DNA from: Fictibacillus fluitans
Lineage (GTDB): Bacteria; Bacillota; Bacilli; Bacillales; Fictibacillaceae
Assembly (NCBI RefSeq): GCF_030418125.1
Contig: NZ_JAUHTR010000007.1
Span: 186,001-250,000, forward strand
Direction of reading: 5' to 3'
Length of the DNA stretch: 64,000 bases
A program made the translations under genes and the position numbers. Numbering within the stretch: position 1 is the stretch's first letter; every line of letters begins with the position of its first letter. Under the pieces are notes generated by a model. It had not been told where the DNA came from and ran no database searches. It worked only from the letters and a program-made list of their open reading frames with translations. Of this stretch, positions 63,653-64,000 are shown piece by piece.

Positions 63653-64000
63653 TTACTTGTCGTTAAGTGCAGTAACTCCAGGAAGCTCTTTGCCTTCCAT
63701 AAATTCAAGGGAAGCACCGCCACCTGTGGAGATATGGCTCATTTGATCCGCATAGCCGAACTTTTCAACGGCCGCTGCAGAATCTCCGCCGCCAATCACA
63801 CTATAGGTATCTTTTGCTTCTGCAAGTGCTTCTGCAACAGAACGGGTGCCTTTTGAGAACGCGTCAATTTCGAATACGCCCATTGGTCCGTTCCATATTA
63901 CAAGCTTCGAATTTTTAATGGTGTTTTGGTACTTTTCTATCGTTTTTGTACCGATATCCAGTCCTTCCCAATCAGATGGGATGGAATCAATACCTACCAC
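63653..64000 (-). CDS. pgk: phosphoglycerate kinase, C-terminal part (cut by window edge)
   Basis: Last 115 or so residues of the kinase that makes ATP from 1,3-bisphosphoglycerate: [87 protein letters not shown]. The nucleotide-binding GGGDSAA and STGGGASLE motifs are intact. The gene continues past base 64000, where the rest of pgk and probably a gap gene lie. Confidence 0.97.
   Translation of the reverse strand: MVGIDSIPSDWEGLDIGTKTIEKYQNTIKNSKLVIWNGPMGVFEIDAFSKGTRSVAEALAEAKDTYSVIGGGDSAAAVEKFGYADQMSHISTGGGASLEFMEGKELPGVTALNDK

Overview
The window reads as chromosomal DNA of a Bacillaceae-type Firmicute. Evidence: AGGAGG-type ribosome binding sites with ATG, GTG and TTG starts, many U-tailed terminators, the gene order secG - two hydrolases - rnr - smpB - ssrA, a glycolytic pgk-tpiA-gpmI-eno cluster, and homologues of B. 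subtilis pairs such as lmrA/lmrB, adhR/adh, nupG with its guanine riboswitch and ykoGH with PepSY partners. I cannot fix genus or species. No prophage, complete insertion sequence, CRISPR array, rRNA or tRNA gene is visible.

Layout. 0.3-6.2 kb: a DUF3870 protein, a Pho-box-preceded alkaline phosphatase, a lipoprotein, a DedA protein, a MATE exporter, a GIY-YIG protein and a DUF2087 regulator. 6.3-10.8 kb: nucleoside transporter under a guanine-type riboswitch, purU, a NERD protein preceded by five helically phased 11-nt repeats, and an AlkD-like protein. 10.8-17 kb: an RND pump with a 27-bp tandem repeat and divergent TetR regulator, then a three-gene membrane-redox operon (ferric-reductase-like protein, ApbE flavin transferase, small anchored acidic protein). 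17-24.2 kb: a MarR-nitroreductase-monooxygenase operon, aldehyde dehydrogenase with divergent TetR, a carboxymuconolactone decarboxylase-like protein, an LrgAB pair, a FAD oxidoreductase and a 55-residue membrane protein. 24.2-30.2 kb: a YkoGH-like two-component system with two PepSY proteins, then lmrAB, bracketed by two copies of a GC-rich intergenic repeat. 30.2-39.7 kb: a Fur-boxed siderophore ABC transporter, a cupin, a TetR regulator flanked by two MFS pumps carrying the same operator, and an alcohol dehydrogenase with a MerR regulator.

40.6-45.9 kb holds the ribosome-rescue and RNA-decay block: tmRNA (tag GKTNNNLALAA), SmpB, RNase R, two esterases and SecG. 46-47.4 kb is an FetAB-like ABC exporter. 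47.4-57.3 kb is one long, densely overlapping B12 operon under a cobalamin riboswitch: BtuF, BtuC, a BtuD-CbiZ fusion, CbiB, threonine-phosphate decarboxylase, CobU, CobS, CobC, a second degenerate CobU-like protein, PduO adenosyltransferase, and a CblT/CblS-type alpha-ribazole uptake and kinase pair. It is a corrinoid-salvage pathway with no ring-synthesis genes and no CobT in the window. 57.4-59.8 kb has a GNAT acetyltransferase, a tartrate-dehydrogenase-like enzyme and TspO, which seems to start at an AUC codon. The last 4 kb is the glycolytic operon, with pgk cut by the window edge.

Most attractive for follow-up: the phased repeat array before the NERD gene, the intergenic repeat whose boundary arms co-vary between copies, the paired CobU proteins, the minimal flavin operon, and the AUC start of tspO. 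None is proven to be a new system from sequence alone.
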